DNA from: Spirochaetota bacterium
GTDB lineage: Bacteria; Spirochaetota; Spirochaetia; Sphaerochaetales; Sphaerochaetaceae
Length of the DNA: 40,542 nt
Direction of reading: 5' to 3'
NCBI GenBank assembly: GCA_918298275.1
Contig: CAKJZO010000062.1
Coordinates: forward strand, 1 to 40,542
The notes below the pieces were generated by a model. The model did not search any database and was not told the DNA's origin. It saw only the letters and a list, made by a program, of their open reading frames with translations. Every line of letters begins with the position of its first letter. Position 1 is the stretch's first letter. The position numbers and the translations under genes are program-made. This document shows positions 37,809 to 40,542 of this stretch, piece after piece.

Positions 37809-38249
37809 ATGGGTTCCTGCTTCTATGAAAAAGGTCTTCGATTCGAGTGCCAGGGCTGCGGCTACTGCTGCGGATGTGAACCGGGCTATGTGTTTCTGAG
37901 TGAAGAAGATATAGAGCGCATGGCATTGGGACTCGGTATGGAGAGACAGACTTTCATCGATACCTGGTGCCGGATTGTGGACATGGGTATGTTCAAGATG
38001 ATCAGCCTTCAGGAGAAGGAGAACTACGATTGCATTTTCCTTCAGGACGGCAAGTGCAAGGTCTATGACAATCGGCCGAAGCAGTGTTCCACATATCCTT
38101 TCTGGGCCCATGTTCTTGAAGACAGGCAGTGCTGGGATGAGGAAGCCCGTTCCTGCCCCGGCATGAATAAGGGTAAACTCTTCACCAAAGAAGAAATAGA
38201 AGCTATATTAAGAGTCAGGCTCGAGAACGAGCCCGTAGTGATCATGTAG
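37809..38249 (+). CDS. YkgJ-family cysteine-cluster protein
   Basis: 146 aa from the ATG at 37809, with AAGGGG about 6 nt upstream; a TTG at 37779 in the same frame falls in the tRNA terminator and is less likely. The N-terminal CQGCGYCCGCEPGYVFLSEEDI, then CIFLQDGKCKVYDNRPKQCSTYPFW and a late Cys (SCPGMNKG) form the UPF0153/YkgJ cysteine pattern, thought to bind zinc or an iron-sulfur cluster. Function unknown. It ends 7 nt before dnaG, so the two are co-transcribed. Confidence 0.87.
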   Translation: MGSCFYEKGLRFECQGCGYCCGCEPGYVFLSEEDIERMALGLGMERQTFIDTWCRIVDMGMFKMISLQEKENYDCIFLQDGKCKVYDNRPKQCSTYPFWAHVLEDRQCWDEEARSCPGMNKGKLFTKEEIEAILRVRLENEPVVIM

Positions 38250-38256
38250 GGGCAAG

Positions 38257-40074
38257 ATGGCACAGTACTCCGAATCCGTGATTGAAAGCATCAAGAGCCG
38301 CCTCACCATGAGTGAGGTGGTTTCCCCGTATGTGCGTCTTACTCGCCGCGGAGACCGCTATTGGGGGCTCTGTCCGTTCCATCAGGACAAGAATCCCTCA
38401 TTCACGGTCATGGACAACGGCGGTTCAAACGGCGGTTTCTACAAATGCTTTGCCTGCGGCAAGGGCGGAGGCCTTTTTCAGTTCATCCAGGAAATCGAGC
38501 ATGTCACTTTCCCTGAAGCAGTGGAGATTCTTGCCAAGCAGGCAGGAGTTGAGCTGAAAGAGGAGAGTGAAGAGGAAAAGAAGCTCCAGGACAGGAAAAA
38601 AGCCACCTCGGACATGTACAACAGACTCTGCAGCTATCTCCACCAGTATCTTCTCAAGAGCCCGAATGCCCAGAAGGCCCGCGAGTACATTGCAAAACGA
38701 GGTATCACGGACAAGACATGCGAGGATTTCCAACTTGGATATGTACCTGCCCAGGGTGAATTCCTGCGAGGACTTCTTTCAAAGCAGAACTACTCGGATG
38801 ATCTTCTGCTTGAAAGCGGACTGTTTCAGAAGGGTGATCTCAACAAGGGCTTCTTCCGAGACAGGATAATGTTTCCGATCCGTACCTGGCAGGGAAACTG
38901 CGTGGCTTTCAGCGGCCGCGACATGTCCGGATTCAGCGAGGCTCCCAAGTACAAGAACTCTCCCGAGACCATGCTGTACAGCAAGCGCAGCGTACTGTTC
39001 GGATTCTACGAAAGCCTTCCGGCTCTCAAGGAAAAGAAACAGATCATAATCTGCGAGGGAAATTTCGATGTAATTTCGCTCCATCAGGCAGGTCTGAACT
39101 ACAGCTGCGCTACTTGCGGAACTGCTCTGACACCCGAGCATCTGAAGATGATAAAGCGTTATTGCGACAAGATTTATCTCTTGTTTGATTCTGACACTGC
39201 AGGTCAGGATGCAACCCGCAAGGCCCTTATTCTCTGTCAGCAGCAGGACATACAGAATTTCGTCATGAAACTCGAGGGTGCCAAGGATGCTTCGGAGATG
39301 CTTGAGAAAAACGGTCCCCAGGCACTGGTGGAAAGTTGTGTAAATTCAATTCCCGGCTTTTCTTATCTTGTAACTTCGGCTTTAAAATTGTATGATATAC
39401 GGCAGCCCAAAGGCAAAACGTCAGTTTTGAAGGAGGTTAAACCCTATCTTGACGCCACGGCATCGAGCATCGAGCGTCAGGAATACATCAGATATCTTTC
39501 CGAAAGGCTTCGGGTATCAGAGGACCAGCTTTTAAGCGATTATCAGAGACAGGGCACGGATGAGCCGTTGCAGCAGGAAAAGGCGCCGGCAGCAGTTACA
39601 GTAAAGTACAACCCCCTTAAAGTCTCAACACAGCTCAATGCAATGCTGATCCTGTTAAGAAACCGGTCAAGGTTCGAGAAGTTCCGTAATGAAATCAAAC
39701 CAGGCGATCTCACCGACGATGCAGCACGCAAGCTGTATACCGTGCTTGAAGACGCGAGCAGACAGGAACTCAGGACGGATGACATGGTGCTTCAGATGAT
39801 AGACGAACCGGAGCTCAGGGATCTGGCCGCTGCGGCCTTCACCAGTAGGATGTATGAACGCATGGACGTAGACAAGACTCTCGAGGATGCGGTGTACCAG
39901 CTCAAGCTGGCCAAGCTGGAGGAACGGAGAAGTGCAGTGCAGAGGATGCTCTCAGGCGGGGAGATGGACATGATGGACGAGCAGGAGTTTGCCTACCTGC
40001 TTCAGACAAAGAGCTCCCTTGACAAGGAGATTCTTGAGCTGAAGGGCGAGATGGAACTTAAGGAACAGAAATGA
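38257..40074 (+). CDS. dnaG: DNA primase
   Basis: 605 aa. N-terminal CHC2 zinc finger with Cys39, His42, Cys64 and Cys67 (CPFHQDKNPSF ... CFACGKGGG). The RNA-polymerase core includes YKNSPETMLYSKRSVLFGF. The Toprim motifs are ICEGNFDVISLHQAG and LLFDSDTAGQDATRKA; the family norms are EGYMD and DGDxAG, so both vary while keeping the acidic residues. A C-terminal helicase-binding region follows. It primes leading- and lagging-strand synthesis. TAGGGGCAAG precedes the ATG, and the stop overlaps the rpoD start (ATGA), as in the macromolecular-synthesis operon. Confidence 0.96.
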   Translation: MAQYSESVIESIKSRLTMSEVVSPYVRLTRRGDRYWGLCPFHQDKNPSFTVMDNGGSNGGFYKCFACGKGGGLFQFIQEIEHVTFPEAVEILAKQAGVELKEESEEEKKLQDRKKATSDMYNRLCSYLHQYLLKSPNAQKAREYIAKRGITDKTCEDFQLGYVPAQGEFLRGLLSKQNYSDDLLLESGLFQKGDLNKGFFRDRIMFPIRTWQGNCVAFSGRDMSGFSEAPKYKNSPETMLYSKRSVLFGFYESLPALKEKKQIIICEGNFDVISLHQAGLNYSCATCGTALTPEHLKMIKRYCDKIYLLFDSDTAGQDATRKALILCQQQDIQNFVMKLEGAKDASEMLEKNGPQALVESCVNSIPGFSYLVTSALKLYDIRQPKGKTSVLKEVKPYLDATASSIERQEYIRYLSERLRVSEDQLLSDYQRQGTDEPLQQEKAPAAVTVKYNPLKVSTQLNAMLILLRNRSRFEKFRNEIKPGDLTDDAARKLYTVLEDASRQELRTDDMVLQMIDEPELRDLAAAAFTSRMYERMDVDKTLEDAVYQLKLAKLEERRSAVQRMLSGGEMDMMDEQEFAYLLQTKSSLDKEILELKGEMELKEQK

Positions 40075-40542
40075 CCGAAGAGAACAGAAGCGAAATACTG
40101 CAGAAACTGATCTATTCTGCACAGAACGAGAATTCTTTCACCATTGCTGATCTCAATGAATACCTTTTGTCGGAACACGTCGACGCCGAGGAGGATATTG
40201 CATTCTTCAGGGACGAGCTCCGCTCAAAGGGTCTTCTGATCGAAAACTCGGAGGAAGAGGAATCGGACTTCATCGATGAACCTACCAGCGACGAGATCGC
40301 CGACATGGAGGATGAGGGCGAGGAGGATGACCTTCTTGCTTCCGAGGATGACGAGGACCTTCTTGAGGATACTCCGATCGACCTCATGGACGAGCCTACC
40401 GATGAGGATCTTGAGAAGGTCGAGGAAGAGGAGTCCGAGGACGAGGATGAGGACGAGGACGATGAGGAAAACCTCGATGAGAGGGATTCCTACACCAAGA
40501 GCTTCATCCGCGAGAACTACTCGGAGAGCGCCGGTGCGGAAG
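40071..40542 (+). CDS. rpoD: RNA polymerase primary sigma factor, N-terminal part (3' end outside window)
   Basis: 157 codons are visible. Residues 8-55 (ILQKLIYSAQNENSFTIADLNEYLLSEHVDAEEDIAFFRDELRSKGLLIEN) fit sigma-70 region 1.1, the autoinhibitory domain. A very acidic stretch follows (EEEESEDEDEDEDDEENLDE), as is common between regions 1.1 and 1.2 of primary sigma factors. The conserved regions 2-4 lie beyond the window, so identity rests on region 1.1 and on the position right after dnaG with a 4-nt overlap. Confidence 0.82.
   Translation, partial: MTEENRSEILQKLIYSAQNENSFTIADLNEYLLSEHVDAEEDIAFFRDELRSKGLLIENSEEEESDFIDEPTSDEIADMEDEGEEDDLLASEDDEDLLEDTPIDLMDEPTDEDLEKVEEEESEDEDEDEDDEENLDERDSYTKSFIRENYSESAGAE

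Noticed and set aside
1-40542. CRISPR array
   Set aside because: No regularly spaced direct repeats were found; the repeats seen are operator-sized and local.

Overview
The window reads as a chromosomal segment of a gut- or Treponema/Sphaerochaeta-like spirochaete. This rests on gene content and order (prfB, a PEGA-repeat protein, ftsY, a secreted protein and lolC-D-E-like genes in one run; a GH57-type protein; a DUF1015 protein; ykgJ, dnaG and rpoD in series). Base composition is moderate in the housekeeping parts and clearly lower in parts of 6.2-15.7 kb. The genus is an inference; no rRNA gene is present.

Layout. (1) 1-5.4 kb: the 3' end of adk faces a leftward series aroB-like, membrane protein, nifS-type cysteine desulfurase, thiI and thpR. 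NifS and ThiI form a sulfur-transfer pair for tRNA thiolation. The AroB-like protein has lost both zinc-binding histidines. A frameshifted paralogue of the membrane protein lies on its other side in inverted orientation. (2) 6.2-15.7 kb: an accessory region with no mobility genes. It holds a Fic protein behind three evenly spaced ATCA-N4-TGAT sites; a DNA polymerase III alpha-like protein without its catalytic aspartates, translationally coupled to a DUF2779 DEDD-type exonuclease; a zinc-ribbon orphan; another orphan; a PD-(D/E)XK nuclease-like protein; and a WYL-domain regulator divergent from a cassette of an unknown protein, a tandem CxxC protein and a stand-alone FtsK-type motor. Two copies of a 23-bp imperfect inverted repeat lie in front of this cassette.

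(3) 15.7-21.8 kb: RNA-related housekeeping genes (hrpA-type helicase, hisS, pcnB) and a P-loop/Asp23-like fusion. (4) 21.9-31.8 kb: one long rightward series: degenerate GH57-like gene, prfB with its programmed +1 frameshift, PEGA protein, ftsY, secreted protein, LolC/LolD/LolE-like ABC transporter, RNase Z. It joins translation termination, membrane targeting and envelope export. (5) 31.8-36 kb: an acidic Ala/Glu-rich membrane protein, an FtsB/DivIC-like protein overlapping tsaC, a small membrane protein and a DUF1015 protein. (6) 36-37.5 kb: uraA behind a short leader reading frame whose stop codon overlaps a perfect intrinsic terminator, which looks like coupled attenuation. (7) 37.5-40.5 kb: tRNA-Thr and tRNA-Tyr from one promoter, then ykgJ, dnaG and the start of rpoD.

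The best candidates for undescribed biology are the inactive-DnaE/exonuclease pair, the WYL-FtsK cassette with its duplicated operator-like site, the Fic control region and the uraA leader. Three unrelated leftward genes also show a promoter -10 element exactly 6 nt before the ATG and no ribosome binding site, which suggests leaderless transcripts. There is no stretch above 300 bases without an annotated gene.
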